A stretch of DNA of 64,000 nucleotides from Rhodamnia argentea (lineage: Eukaryota; Streptophyta; Magnoliopsida; Myrtales; Myrtaceae), in contig NC_063157.1 in assembly GCF_020921035.1 (NCBI RefSeq), positions 21,593,015 to 21,657,014 on the forward strand. Direction: 5' to 3'. Position numbers and translations under genes: made by a program. Positions 12,201-23,706 of the stretch are shown here, piece after piece. The stretch's first letter is position 1, and every line of letters begins with the position of its first letter. The notes beneath the pieces are model-generated. The model had not been told where the DNA came from. It ran no database searches and saw only the letters and a list, made by a program, of their open reading frames with translations.

Positions 12201-13789
12201 GAGAAGACAAAGCAGTTGAAAATGATACCAAAAATACAAAATGGAAACGTATGCTTCTATTAGACCCACCTCAAAACCACTAGGAAAAGTTGCCCTTGGC
12301 AAAGTAGTCGTGTCCTTTGAGTCTTGAGTGTTGCCTTCTGAGGGGGAAAAAGCATCATGCATCATTATCACTTTGTTGGGAAGGCAATCAAATGCTCTGA
12401 TATTTATGGAGGGAGTTGTTTGCATTAAATACACAACAGACAGTCGAGAGTTTTAAAAAAATCAGAATGCCTTTCAGGTGGAGTTTCCCAGTTCAAACGG
12501 GTTAATTCAGAGACATGGCAGCATATTCAATATAAGCAGCAGAACGAAAACTTAGTACAAGTTCAGCCACACAACAAGTCCATGCTACACTTGGTCAACT
12601 CAATTGGTCTTCCAGCATAGTAAATCTACCCTATTTGGCATGCATATTTTCGAGAGCAACAAAATTTTCTACTAGCAAAAGGTAGATCTCGCTGTTACAT
12701 GGTAAGTAAAGTTTCTTACCCAAAGTAGAAACCCATTAATTCAAAATTGGTAAGGGAGGATATTACAAGAAATAGCGAATGAAGATATCCCTGCAGATAG
12801 CAGGATGAGCAGAGACCCACACATATGGTTCGGAGGGCAGGAATGTCCCAATCATATGAGTAACACAATATTCGCAGTTAACACAGCTAATTTCACACCA
12901 ATAACACAAATAGGACATGTCATATCGAGGGAACAGATTCAAATGATGCTGCTCAAGTTCCCAATCAGATAACTATAAAAGGCAAGTCAACTTAAAACAG
13001 ATATATCTAACCACTGGACTTGGCCATGCCAGTAGCTTCCGAAGTCTTCACACAGGATAAAATAGCTGCATTTCTTGTCCTTGAGGGAGCAATCCCATGC
13101 GCAGCGAAACCTTGGACGTACAATTTGTTTGAAGGGACCAAATATGATTGCACAGGAATCACTCCAGGCTTATGAGGTAGCGTCTCCACGTGAGATAGAG
13201 ACCCCGCAAAATCTGTGATTCCAAATAATAAACAAAATTGATACCTGATATTATCAACTTCTCACAATGCTCGATCCCTATTCCAACTTAATTTTGCAAA
13301 TAGCTCCCTATTATTCTGTGCACATAAGCAATAAACACACACCCATTAAATGGAAAATGCGAACTGGCATATGCGAAATGGCGCTATCTATTAATATTCA
13401 CAGATGGATCACGAAATCAGATTCGCCAACGCCACGGAGATTCTAACCGAAACAAACACTACTGCAAATCATAGCTTCACCAAGCTACCATTAGACGAAC
13501 ATGCAAAATCCCTACAGGTGCCCGATGCTTCAAGCTCGCCAAAGGACATCAATGACAACTAAATCAGGGCCACAAAGTGATCGAGCAAAGAGCTTAGATC
13601 ACGCGATCCGAGCTACGAGCTCCATTTCAACTTCGGACCGACGAAACCAAAACAAAACGAACACTCTAGAGTCCGATGCGAATGCGTTGAAGCAGAAAAC
13701 AACAAAAATGAGAGCTCAAATCATCCAAGCAAGAGAATGCCTCAGAGATACGTACTGTGGAAGGAGCGCAGAGCAGAGGAGGACTCCAT
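9235..13789 (-). CDS. BADC: BADC protein (biotin/lipoyl attachment domain-containing)
   Basis: Nine exons in transcript order: 13789-13756, 13212-13012, 12337-12270, 12020-11967, 11156-10905, 10828-10766, 10185-10117, 10025-9980, 9296-9235. They encode 282 residues and all introns are GT-AG. The N-terminus is transit-like. The middle has a conserved VCDETEIAELKLKIGDFEM block, then a Pro/Ser/Thr-rich linker. A C-terminal biotinyl-like fold follows: GYVLVSSPTVG, CKEGDVIKEGQVIGWLDQF, SDVSGEVLKLL and GYGDPLIAVLP. Where true biotin carboxyl carrier proteins have the biotinylated AMKM, this protein has DQFGTE with Gly241 replacing the lysine, so it cannot be biotinylated. BADCs compete with BCCP for assembly into plastid heteromeric acetyl-CoA carboxylase and lower fatty-acid synthesis. 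The first coding exon has only 34 bases. Confidence 0.93.
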
Positions 13790-14140
13790 GGAAGCAACGA
13801 TTGAATGTACCGAGCCGAACGCGAAATCAAATCCAGGCCCAGCAGCGGAAATGTCGGAGATGAGGCGAGAGAGGAATTTATTAGCTTCGATTTCTTCCTT
13901 TCTTTTTTTTTTTTTTTTTAAGGTGTGTGGGGACTGGGGAGTGGGTTGGTTTGCGCAGGTGGAGACTACAGAGCTGTTATTAGCTTCGAAATGTCCGCCC
14001 TCTCTCTCTCTCCCGTCTGTTTCTCCCGTTCCGACTCAGTTATAGATCAACCATCGCTAACTTGCGCCGGAGGTGCCACGTTACGCTTGTTCTTCCAATT
14101 TGGGAAAATAACACAAACACGAGTACCTGAGCTTTGACTC
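13790..14140. other. Promoter side of BADC
   Basis: This should carry the minus-strand leader and promoter. An A-rich transcribed-strand tract (T run at 13901-13919 on plus) and CT-rich stretches around 14000 are present. No gene is seen. Confidence 0.4.
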
Positions 14141-14645
14141 GACGTGCCACGTCATTTCTAAATTTTTAATTTTTTTAACGTAGTCTCTGAATTTTAACGT
14201 CACGTGCAATATCGTCTCAGTCCATGTTCAATTTAGATAATGTATCATATGAAAATGTTCAATATTTTCCGAATCAATAAAATGTTAATATCAGATTGAA
14301 CTTGAATATTTATTGAAAGTCCAGGGAGTATATTGCATATTAGCCAAAAGTTCGAGGACCGTATGGAACGGACTAAAAATTTATAGATGACATTACACGT
14401 TGAGTTAAAATTTAAGGGTCATTTATGTCTTTATTCCTTGTCAGTGATATTATATTTCTCTAGAAAATGAGTGGGTTTGGGCTTAAGCGGTCGGGCTTCA
14501 ACTTTTCCCGGGCCCACAGCATTACTTACGGACGGTACTCTCTCTTAAAAGTCCAAGGATTCCCTTTGAAATGTTTATACTTCCGTTGTTCTTTTCAAAA
14601 AGATCTTATTCCTGACTTAATCCCGCCAAACTTATATGCGTAAGT
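14141..14645. repeat. Dispersed repeat, copy 1 of 3 (about 500 bp)
   Basis: This shares an ordered set of sentences with 18485-19012 and 19020-19575: GTCCATGTTCAATTTAGA, ATATGAAAATGTTCAATAT, then ATGAGTGGGTTTGGGCTTAA, and AAAGTCCAAGGATTCC followed by a TTATTCC and CCAAACTT end. It is non-coding and AT-rich. It looks like a fragment of an old transposable element that lies at the edge of the tandem duplication. Confidence 0.65.
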
Positions 14646-14976
14646 GATTTGAAAAGCAAAATGATTTCCCGACTGTATTGTTATTAACAATATAATCTCA
14701 ATCATAAATTTACACATTATCATGGCGTGTTTTGTATAGAGCACTCATTGATTGGGAGATTGTGCAATTAGAAATAACCGACGGTATTATCAAGCTTGCA
14801 ACTCCCATTCGAAAATATCTGTTAAATATTAAGCACTCAAAGATTACAAAATAGTAAAAAAAATTTACTACTGTTTCAGTTTAGTAAAAAAAAAAAAGGC
14901 ACATTGTAAGCACATTTTTATAGTATACAGCCGAAAAAATTCCATCATATATTATTTTGGTGCTGCTACAAATTGT

Positions 14977-16583
14977 CTAAGCAATCGTAAGGTGAAGGGT
15001 CTCCCTAAATTCCAACCTCCTAGTCTCAGAATAGAATGTCCTATGCTTATTTGGCCAATAACTTAACCAAATCCAGCCTCTTATTTCCCACTCCATTGTC
15101 TTTCCCATGGCGCTTTTGCACAGCTTCCACTTCACACCCTCGCCGTACTCATCGCCGGCGAAGACGACTCCTCCCTGCCGAGTGAATGGCCGGTACGCAC
15201 TCGAGTATCGGTCTTTGAACCATGACTTTGGATTGAGCAAAGCAAGTCTCGAGGGCTTAGAAGAGGAGACCTCTCTTCCATCAATTGGGTCATGGAGAAA
15301 CCAATTCAAGTTTGCGCTGTAGCCAAGGACAGATTCCTCAAACTTCCATGGCTTTAAGCTCGTGGTCATGGTCTCTCCAGCCGAAATCTTGAGACCCAAG
15401 AAAGAGTTCGGAGGTTCGAATCCCGCTTCTATGACTTTCTCCGAGCCGATCTCTCTCGTCGGGTTCTCCGAAGATTTGCCTCTTGAAACACTCGGGATGT
15501 TGTTTTGAAGAACTGGAGTTAGCCGCAATGATATTCTCGAAGGGAAGTGCTTTTCAGATGCTCCTACCCCTTGTTCATTCATGAGAGTTTTGGATGCAAG
15601 TCGAACGATGTTAAACCTAAAAGAAAGCACCATGAGCATTATTTCCAATCTTCTATAGAATCAAAATTGCGTGTAGTGGGGCGCTAACATGGTCATCGAA
15701 TAGTGTTATGAAAGGAATACCTTATGTTGTCCGTGTTCACGAACACATCGATCCAATTCTCTTGTATCGTCAGTTTGTAATTGCACTGGATTACTCCTTC
15801 AAGTTGGTTATAGTTTAGAGAGAAAGCAAGGCGTTCATCGGTAGAGGGATTGCTTGTGTCCACCATGTCCATCGCGATTATCGGACAATAGAGATGAACT
15901 TTCCATATCCCGAAAGCCGAACGCACGTAGGAGAAAAGCGGGGACGGTATTTTGATCGTATGGTTGCTAGAACGACCCTCTAGAATCCAGTTCGTGATAG
16001 CTAGGTTGATGGATCGCATCCACTGCTCCTCTAGGTTCGGTCCGATCATATTCATGAGCAGTTTCGACGCATTCTGCGATCGGCAGTTGATCAAGTGACC
16101 CTTGAGGCTGTCAAGACACGGGGAACGAAGATCCGCGGGCGCCTCGTAGATGCAAATCAAGAGGGAGAGAGTGAGGAAGGCGAGGTTAAAGATGTCGCTG
16201 AAGTTGGAAAATGAATAGGGTTTGGGGATTCTGAGCGAGGAGGCAGAAGATTCACTCCCGTACAAGCCGTAGCGTAGGATGTCTTCGATGAAGTTGACGA
16301 GAAGGCTGAACATGGCGGCCTCATCAAGTAATCTGGGAGAGCTAGGGTTGATCTTGTACAGCCTCGAGGTCCACAGAGATATGCGGAGGTCGAGCTCGAA
16401 GGCGATCGAGAAGGAGATGGCGGGCGAGTCGACGTCTCTGGAAATGTAGAGATTGAGGGACGGCTGGGCTTGGGAGGAAGACGAAGAACACAGGCACAAG
16501 GACAGCGACTTCGTCCTCCACTGAGATAGTGGTGGAAGGCCATGGATCCAAGCATATGTTTCTGGGAAGTTGCAAGAAGCCAT
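14977..16583 (-). CDS. Conserved plant protein of unknown function, tandem copy 1
   Basis: Two exons, 16583-15721 and 15616-14977, joined by a 104-bp GT-AG intron, encode 500 residues. I do not recognise a named family, although the C-terminal segment looks familiar from uncharacterised plant proteins. That segment includes ASEKHFPSRISLRLTP, SFLGLKISAGE, GYSANLNWFLHDPIDGRE, PFTRQGGVVFAGDEYG and a Trp-rich WEIRGWIWLSYWPNKHR. No signal peptide or membrane span is evident. The start is Met in MASCNFPETYAW. An open frame runs further upstream to 16718, but it crosses a TATA box at 16646-16653, so those codons should lie outside the transcript. It differs from copy 2 at about 29 of 500 residues, counted by eye. 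Both copies are intact, which argues that both are under selection or recently duplicated. Confidence 0.85.
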
Positions 16584-16645
16584 TGATGAAGAGAAATAAA
16601 CTTGTGTGGTGCGGGAGTGAGTCCTTGCTTGACGGCGATGATAGG

Positions 16646-16653
16646 TATATATA
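16646..16653 (-). promoter_or_regulatory. TATA box of tandem copy 1
   Basis: TATATATA lies 63 bases upstream of the proposed start codon on the minus strand, in the context CCTCTATATATACC. The same element is conserved at the same spacing in copy 2. Confidence 0.7.
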
Positions 16654-16659
16654 GAGGGA

Positions 16660-18484
16660 GAGTTCTGTCGTGTTAGAAATCGTGAAATGTTCGAAAGAGA
16701 TAGTTGGTTTGGTAGCACAAACCTTTTTGGTATTCTTAGATTAGAGAAATGATTATGTGGCTGTCATTAATCCACTTGTACGATTAACATCTGAACAAAA
16801 AAAAAAAGAAAATAAATAAAAATTATTGTATGGTCCACTATTTAAAAAATTTGTGGTCCACAAGTTATTCACACGGCCACCTAAAAATTATTATGCTAAT
16901 TGCTCATGCAAAAATAAACTATACACCATGTTATAATTACTCTCATTACATTATCGAGGGGAAAAACACAAGAGGGAATGAAGAAAAATTAACAATGTTG
17001 ATTAATAACCTTATGAATTTGAGAGGATTGCGGATTTATTCGGAAGAACTTACGTGGTTATATAAGGTTTTATAATTAGCACGAAACGATGAGATTATTC
17101 CAATAAAATGCGTCCTCTATTAAATAAGTTCCTTGGGATTTCTTTTGAGCTAACTTTTTAATATTCCTCAAAAGAGCATCGTATTCCCTCGCCCTTTCGT
17201 CTGCCTAACTTTGGGGTTCGCCTCGTGGGGAAACCCCACAATAGGCCCTATGCTCCTTTTCTGTTAGCGTCCATGACCAATTTGACAAAGTTGGGGACAA
17301 TCCAATCCATCTAAAGAAGGAAATCGATTGGACAAGGACGAGAGGGATGGTTGATTCTCTCCTTTGTTATCTAATGCACTGCAATGAGAACGTGGAGGTT
17401 TAAGCTTCTAATTTATTATCGTTATCGATCTCCCTCGAACAATGTATTGCTTGTCAAATTCCTTTCCCATTGTCAGAGAAACATGAGGACCTCATCTTAA
17501 AAAAGTTCGGTACAAAGCACCGACCTTGCTTGATCGGATTTTTAAGGAAAGTTTTTGGAGAAATACAAATGATTTTAGATGAAAGAATGTTTGCGAAATG
17601 CAAATTGCATTTAGTAAAAAGCACCTCGAGACTCGATTTTGATTAAGTGGTATTTGAAAGAAAAAAAAACTAAAGATTTGAATACAATATATAAATAGAT
17701 AAATAAAATTTATTTATGACCATCGGTGACGACTAGACGACGACAAGCCATATTTGGCATTGTCGGCCATCGATTGAGGTCGCACTACCTCAAGCGACCC
17801 TAATGAGGGCCACCTAGGGTAGTGCGACCTCATGCGACCCTTGTTGAGGTCACGCCACCTGTTGCGACCTGCTTTTCCCTTTCTTGAGCGTCCAGCGAGT
17901 TTAGAGATATTGCCATCGATCAATGGCGCAGACCCTCCCAAGTCCCAACTTGCATGACGTTGAATTTCATTTTCATTATTAGTAACCTCAAAAATGTTAT
18001 TAGGAGTCGCCACTAGTCTATTGAGATTGGCTTGAAACCAATCAAGACATGGGAATGTCGTCTCGATTCCTATGCAATCAAAGTATCTAGGTTTAGGGAT
18101 TTGTTTACGCCAATTAAATTATCAGTACCTAACCAATCGATATATCCTAAGTGATCACACATTACGCTTATCATTCAAAGCCTACCAGGAATCTAACCAT
18201 TCTAGATGATCATGCATAATGGTTTTCTGTCATTTTCGTGTGATTACCTAATCAATTCTTAACCCGATGTCTAGGAAAGCGATTAACGGGCAATATTAGA
18301 TTGGAATGTAAACCATGCAAACCATATCAATATTGATAATAAGTAACAATAGTCAATTTTGATATGAACAATGGGTCCATAGGAATTGGATCGGACAAGA
18401 CATCGACCTACAACCAGCACCGATCGGGAGCCTAAAAATTCAAATTAGGCTAAAAAGGCAATAAAAATTATTTTTCTAATTTTT
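16660..18484. other. Intergenic, old repeat-derived DNA
   Basis: No gene is supported. The first 1.2 kb belongs to duplication unit 1. Around 17750-17870 is a GC-rich block made of repeated GGTCGCACTACCTC-like and GCGACC words. Around 18000, GGAGTCGCCACTAGT resembles a motif common in plant retroelement-derived DNA. The 99-codon minus frame at 17714-18013 lies across these and is not called. Confidence 0.5.
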
Positions 18485-19012
18485 TATTTATTCAACATGG
18501 TGTCTGAACTTTAGTCTCATGGGCAATGTCGTCCCTAAATATTTATACTGTTTGATGTGATCCCTTAATTTTTTTTATACATGTTCAATTTAGTCCATGC
18601 ATAGTATGAAAATGTTCAATATCACTCTGAACTTAAATTAGTAGAACGTTAACATTAGATATTATCGTATAGTCTAGAGACTAACTTGAATATTTACTAA
18701 AAATTCAAGGACTCTATTGGATATTAGCCAATGGTTTAAGGATCACATCGAGCAAATTAAAATATATGAATGATATTACATATTAAGTTAAAATTTGGAG
18801 ACCATTTATGTCAATATCCTTCGCTAGTTCTATCATATATCTCTGGAATATGAGTGGGTTTGGACTTAACTGGATTGGGCTTCATTTTTTGCCGGGCCTA
18901 AACCATTTCTTACCAATGGTACTCCCTTAAAGTCCAAGCATTCCTTTTAAGATTTTTATACTTATATGCTCTTCAAAAAAAGCATATTCCTTATTTAATT
19001 TTGCCAAACTTT
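18485..19012. repeat. Dispersed repeat, copy 2 of 3 (about 530 bp)
   Basis: This shares word order with 14141-14645 and lies directly next to copy 3 in the same orientation, so copies 2 and 3 form a tandem pair. The shared landmarks are a TTCAATTTAG sentence, ATGAGTGGGTTTGG, a GGGCTTCA word and TATTCCTTATTTAATTTTGCC. Confidence 0.6.
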
Positions 19013-19019
19013 GATTTTA

Positions 19020-19575
19020 AATGCAATATCGTCCTTGAACTTTTAATTTGTTTAATATAATCTCTAAACTATAGCTTCATGTGCACCGTCATTCCTAAAT
19101 ATTTAACTCGTTCAATGTGGTCCATGTTCAATTTAGACCATGTATCATATGAAAATGTCCAAATTGTCCCCGAACTTAAATAAGTAAAATGTTAACATTA
19201 GATATTTTCGTGTTGTCTAGGGACTAGCTTAAGTATTTATCGAAAATTCAAGGTCTATATTGAGCAAGTTAAAAGTGCGGGGACTGCATTGTACATTAGC
19301 AAAAAGTTTAAAGAAAACATCGAACGGACTAAAAATTTATAAATAATATTACATATTGAGTCAAAATTTAAGAACCATTTGTGTCATTCCCTTTCAAATT
19401 TTATCATATTTCTATGGAAAATGAGTGGGTTTGGGCTTAAGCGGATCTATGCCCACAACATTACGTACCAACGTTACTCTCCCTCAAAAGTCCAAGGATT
19501 CCTTTTGAAATGTTTATACTGTCGATATTCTTTTAAAAAAGATCATATTCCTTATTTAACCTTGCCAAACTTACA
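19020..19575. repeat. Dispersed repeat, copy 3 of 3 (about 555 bp)
   Basis: This has the same landmarks as copies 1 and 2, and is closest to copy 1 because it belongs to duplication unit 2. It ends at TATTCCTTATTTAACCTTGCC followed by CAAACTTACATGCG. Confidence 0.6.
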
Positions 19576-19752
19576 TGCGCTAGTGATTCGAAAATATATG
19601 TTAAATATTAAGCACTCAAAGATTGTAAAATAGTAAAAAAAAAAAATTACTATTGCTTCAGCTGAGTAAAAAAAAGGCACATTGTAAGCACATTTTTTAT
19701 CATGCAGCCAAAAAATTCCATCATACATTACTTTGGTGCTGCTACAAATTGT

Positions 19753-21359
19753 CTAAGCAATCGTAATGTGAAGGGTCTCCCTAAATTCCAACCTCCTAGT
19801 CTCAGAATAGAATGTCCTATGCTTATTTGGCCAATAACTTAACCAAATCCAGCCTCTTATTTCCCACTCCATTGTCTTTCCCATGGCGCTTTTGCACAGC
19901 TTCCACTTCACACCCTTGCCGTACTCATCGCCGGCGAAGACGACTCCTCCCTGCCGAGTGAACGGCCGGTACCCGCTCGAGTATCGGTCTTTGAACCACG
20001 ACTTTGGATTGAGCAAAGCAAGTCTCGAGGGCTTAGAAGAGGAGACCTCTCTTCCATCAATTGGGTCATGGAGAAACCAATTCAAGTTTGCGCTGTAGCC
20101 CAAGACAGATTCCTCAAACTTCCATGGCTTTAAGCTCGTGGTCATGGTCTCTCTGGCCGAAATCTTGAGACCCAAGTAAGAGTTCGGAGGTTCGAATCCC
20201 GCTTCTATGACTTTTTCCGAGCCGATCTCTCTCATCGGGTTCTCTGAAGATTTGCCCACTGAAACACTCAGGATGTTGTTTTGAATAACTGGAGTTAGCC
20301 GTAGCGATATTCTTGAAGGGAAGTGCTTTTCAGATGCTCCTACCCCTTGTTCACTCATGAGGGTTTCGGATGCAAGTCGAACGATGTCAAACCTAAAAGA
20401 AAGCACCATGAGCATAATTTCCTATCTTCTATAGAATCAAAACTGCGTGTAGTAGCACACTAACATGGTCATCGAACAGTGTTATGAAAGGAATACCTTA
20501 TGTTGTCCGTGTCCACGAACACATCAATCCAATTCTCTTGTATCGTTAGTTTGTAATTGAATTGGATTACTCCTTCAAGTTGGTTATAGTTTAGAGAGAA
20601 AGCAAGGCGTTCTTCGGTAGAGGGATTGCTCGTGTCCACCACATCCATCGCGATTATCGGACAATAGAGATGAACTTTCCATACCCCAAAAGCTGAACGC
20701 GCGTAGGAGAAAAGCGGGGACGGTGTTTTGATCGTGTGGTTGCTAGAGCGACGCTCTAGAATCCAATTTGTGATCGCTAGGTTGAGGGATCGCATCCACT
20801 GCTCCTCTAGGTTCGGTCCGATCATATTCATGAGCAGTTTCGACGCGTTCCGCGATCGACAGTTGATCAAGTGACCCTTGAGACTGTCGAGACACGGGGA
20901 ACGAAGATCCGCGGGCGCCTCGTAGATGCAAATCAAGAGGGAGAGAGTGAGGAAGGCGAGGTTAAAGATGTCGCTGAAGTTGGAAAATGAATAGGGTTTG
21001 GGGATTCTGAGCGAGGAGGTAGAAGATTCACTCCCGTACGAGCCGTAGCGGAGGACGTCTTCGATGAAGTTGACGAGGAGGCTGAACATGGCGTCCTCAT
21101 CAAGTAATCTGGGAGAGCTAGGGTTGATCTTGTACAGCCTCGAGGTCCACAGAGATATGCGGAGGTCGAGCTCGCAGGCGATCGAGAAGGAGATGGCGGG
21201 CGAGTCGACGTCTCTGGAAATGTAGAGATTGAGGGACGGCCGGGCTTGGGAGGAAGACGAAGAACACAGGCACAAGGACAGCGACTTCGTCCTCCACTGA
21301 GATAGTGGTGGAAGGCCATGGATCCAAGCATATATTTCTGGGAAGTTGCAAGAAGCCAT
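19753..21359 (-). CDS. Conserved plant protein of unknown function, tandem copy 2
   Basis: Two exons, 21359-20497 (863 bases) and 20392-19753 (640 bases), have exactly the same sizes as in copy 1. The product is again 500 residues. It starts MASCNFPEIYAW and ends near RRLEFRETLHITIA. The frame is fully open and the splice sites are intact. Substitutions relative to copy 1 are scattered, for example F/C, C/F, V/A and G/R, with no stops or indels. The promoter-proximal TATA box is kept, but about 120 bases upstream of the ATG the copy 1 promoter sequence is broken by a hAT-type MITE, so the two copies may now differ in expression. Confidence 0.85.
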
Positions 21360-21421
21360 TGATGAAGAAAAATAAACTTGTGTGGTGCGCGAGCGAGTCC
21401 TTGCTTGACGGCGATGATAGG

Positions 21422-21429
21422 TATATATA
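21422..21429 (-). promoter_or_regulatory. TATA box of tandem copy 2
   Basis: TATATATA lies 63 bases upstream of the start codon, identical in context and spacing to copy 1. The MITE begins 61 bases further upstream. Confidence 0.7.
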
Positions 21430-21482
21430 GAGGGAGAGTTGTGTCGTGTTAGAAGTCGTGAAATGTTCGAAAGAGATAGTTG

Positions 21483-22121
21483 GCTTGGTATAGGGGTGAG
21501 CATGGTTCCAGGGTAGAACCTAGAACCTGGAACCGGAATCTGTAGGATCCGGTCCGGTTCCAGGTTCCAAGGTATGTAGGGTAGGTTCTAGGTTCCAAAA
21601 ATTGAGGAACTTGTTTCAACATGTAGATTCTAGGTTCCACTACCCGGAACCTAGAACCCGGATCCTAGATCCCGAAATAAATTTTTATATTTTTCTTGCT
21701 ATATGTTTTTGCACGATCCTACAATATTCTATATCGTCTGATAATGAGTGTCTAATCTAGAGCCTAACAAATTTTTAGGTTTTAGGTTTCAAAAAATGAT
21801 AAACGTGTTCTAATGGATTAGTTTCGGGTTCTAAATGTAATCAGTACGGAACCTAAAATCACTCACATCTACTTTCTCTTAGATATTGTAGCGTTCACTC
21901 TTATTTTGCTTAACTAAAAATGAAAAAAAAATGAAAATAAAAGAAATTGATAGGTTCTCGGGTATCCTGGAACCGACCTTAGAACCTGCGATATGGTAGG
22001 TTCCATGTTCCAAGATATGACGGGTAGGTTCTAGGTTCCAAAAAATAAGGAATGCTTTCCAACGGATAGGTTCCAGTGGAACCCTGTAAGAAAATTGGAA
22101 CCGCTCACCCACGGTTTGGTA
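21483..22121. mobile_element. hAT-type MITE with 8-bp target duplication
   Basis: The element spans 21491-22113 (623 bp). Its ends are TAGGGGTGAGC on the left and GCTCACCCACG on the right, which are imperfect terminal inverted repeats. Flanking 8-mers are GCTTGGTA (21483-21490) and GTTTGGTA (22114-22121), and unit 1 has the undisturbed site GTTTGGTA. The interior is rich in GGTTCCAGGTTCTAGG-type words in both orientations and has no transposase. Eight-bp duplications and these termini fit the hAT superfamily. The empty site in unit 1 shows insertion after the tandem duplication, or loss from unit 1. Confidence 0.85.
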
Positions 22122-23200
22122 GCACAAGCCTTTTCCGTGTTCTTGAATTAGAGATATTATGTGGCTGTTATTGATTCATTATAAGATTAACATTTGGACC
22201 GAAAAAAAAAAAAAAGCTAAACAAAAAAAAATTATTGTGGGGCCTATTATTTAAAAAATTTGTGGTCTACAAATTATTCACACAGTCTCCATAAACTATT
22301 ATGCTAATTGCTCATGCAAAAATAAATTGTACACCAACAATGTGTGTTATAACCCTTATGAATTTGAGATGATTGGGGATTTATTCGGAAGAACTTACGT
22401 GGTTTTATAAGGTTCTATGATTAGCACAAAACAATGGGATTATTCTAACCAAATGCATCCTCTATTAAACAAGTTCCTTGGGATTTCTTTTGAGCTAACT
22501 TTTTAATAGTCCTCTAAAGAGCATCGTATTCCCTCGCCCCTTTCTTCTGCCTAACTCGGGGGCTCGCCTCGTGCGAAACCCCTCAATAGGCCCTATGCTC
22601 TTTTTCTGTTAGCGTCTATGACCAATTGACAAAGTTGTGGACAATCCATCTAAGAAAGAGATCGATTGGACAAGGGTGAGAGAGGACGATTGATTCTCTG
22701 CTTTATCAGCTAATGAAGTATAAAGAGAACGTGGAGGTTTAAGCTTCTAACTTGTTATCATTATTGACCTCTTTCGAAGAATATATTGCTTGTCCAATTC
22801 CTTTCCCATCATAAGAGAAATATGAGGACCTCATCTTAAAAAAGGTTCGATACAAGGCACCGACGCTATTCAATTGGACTTTTGAGGAAAGCTTTTTTTG
22901 GAGAAATACAAAGATTTTTAGATGAAATTACTTTTTCAAAATGTAAATAGCCTTCGGTAAAAAAGGTGCCTCGATAATCGATTTTAAAAAAAAAGATATT
23001 TGCAAAAAAAAAAATTACAAATTTGAATGAATAAATAAATGAAATTTATTTACGACGATTAGCGACGACTAGATGTTCGAGAGGCTAGATATGGCACTTT
23101 CGGCCATCGGTTGAGGTCGCACTACCTCAAGTGACCCCGACGAGGGTCATTTGGGGTAGCGTGACCTCAAGCAACCCTTGCCTGACGTCGCACCATCACC

Positions 23201-23584
23201 TTAGGAGATTGCTGCCAGCGATCGCGTGGCCCGAGGGTTCCCTCGCAAGCGTCAAATTTGGCTCACCGGTGACATCGTGCAAGGTGGAAAATGATGATGG
23301 CATTTTTTATATTCGTAAATTTAGCGAGGGTAAAGTTGAAAGAAAAATGTATATTAGTATTCCGAAAATGCTAAAATTTCAAAGTTGGAGAAGGCCAAAG
23401 GGTTTTAGAGGATTTTGAAAATGCAACGCATTTTTCCGAAAGGAGCCATAATAGTGACATTGCAAAACGCCACTGTAAATCATTGGAACCGGTCGGTGTC
23501 GCCGCGTCGGTGACTCGGTGGCATTGTTTACGACGAGTCGCCGAAACGACATCGCAGCACAGGACTTTTGCTTCTCGCTATTAT

Positions 23585-23615
<31 letters not shown>

Positions 23616-23706
23616 TCTTGCGCGCTTCGCTGAAGATCTCCGTCAATCGTCGTCGCAAGCCCTCCTCCACGCGCGGCCATTGCCGTCGACGCCCCCACGC
23701 GCCGCA
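23201..23706. other. Promoter and leader region of PRA1 gene
   Basis: A (TC)n microsatellite lies at about 23589-23616, in what should be the 5' UTR of the PRA1 gene. The plus frames at 23131-23418 and 23483-24145 are not supported by any family resemblance. Confidence 0.5.

Larger units (their letters stand above)
14141..17860. repeat. Tandem segmental duplication, unit 1
   Basis: This unit is matched in the same order by 19020-23200. The gene start and the gene stop are both offset by exactly 4776 bases between units. Similarity continues past the gene on the promoter side, for example GTATTCCCTCGCCC at 17183 and 22529 and the TTGAGGTCGCACTACCTCAAG block near 17770 and 23112. The promoter-side offset grows to about 5.3 kb because unit 2 carries a MITE insertion. 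Confidence 0.85.
19020..23200. repeat. Tandem segmental duplication, unit 2
   Basis: Second copy of the 14141-17860 segment, in the same orientation. The intron and both exons of the gene have identical lengths in the two units. The unit is interrupted upstream of the gene by a 623-bp MITE (21491-22113). Confidence 0.85.

Noticed and set aside
15405-15425. GGTTCGAATCCC resembling a tRNA/SINE box B (also near 20190)
   Set aside because: It lies on the opposite strand inside the coding exon of the duplicated gene (codons around AGFEPPNS) with no box A and no tRNA fold.
16584-16718. Upstream extension of tandem copy 1 (and 21360-21503 in copy 2)
   Set aside because: The frame is open but crosses the conserved TATA box, so these codons should not be transcribed.
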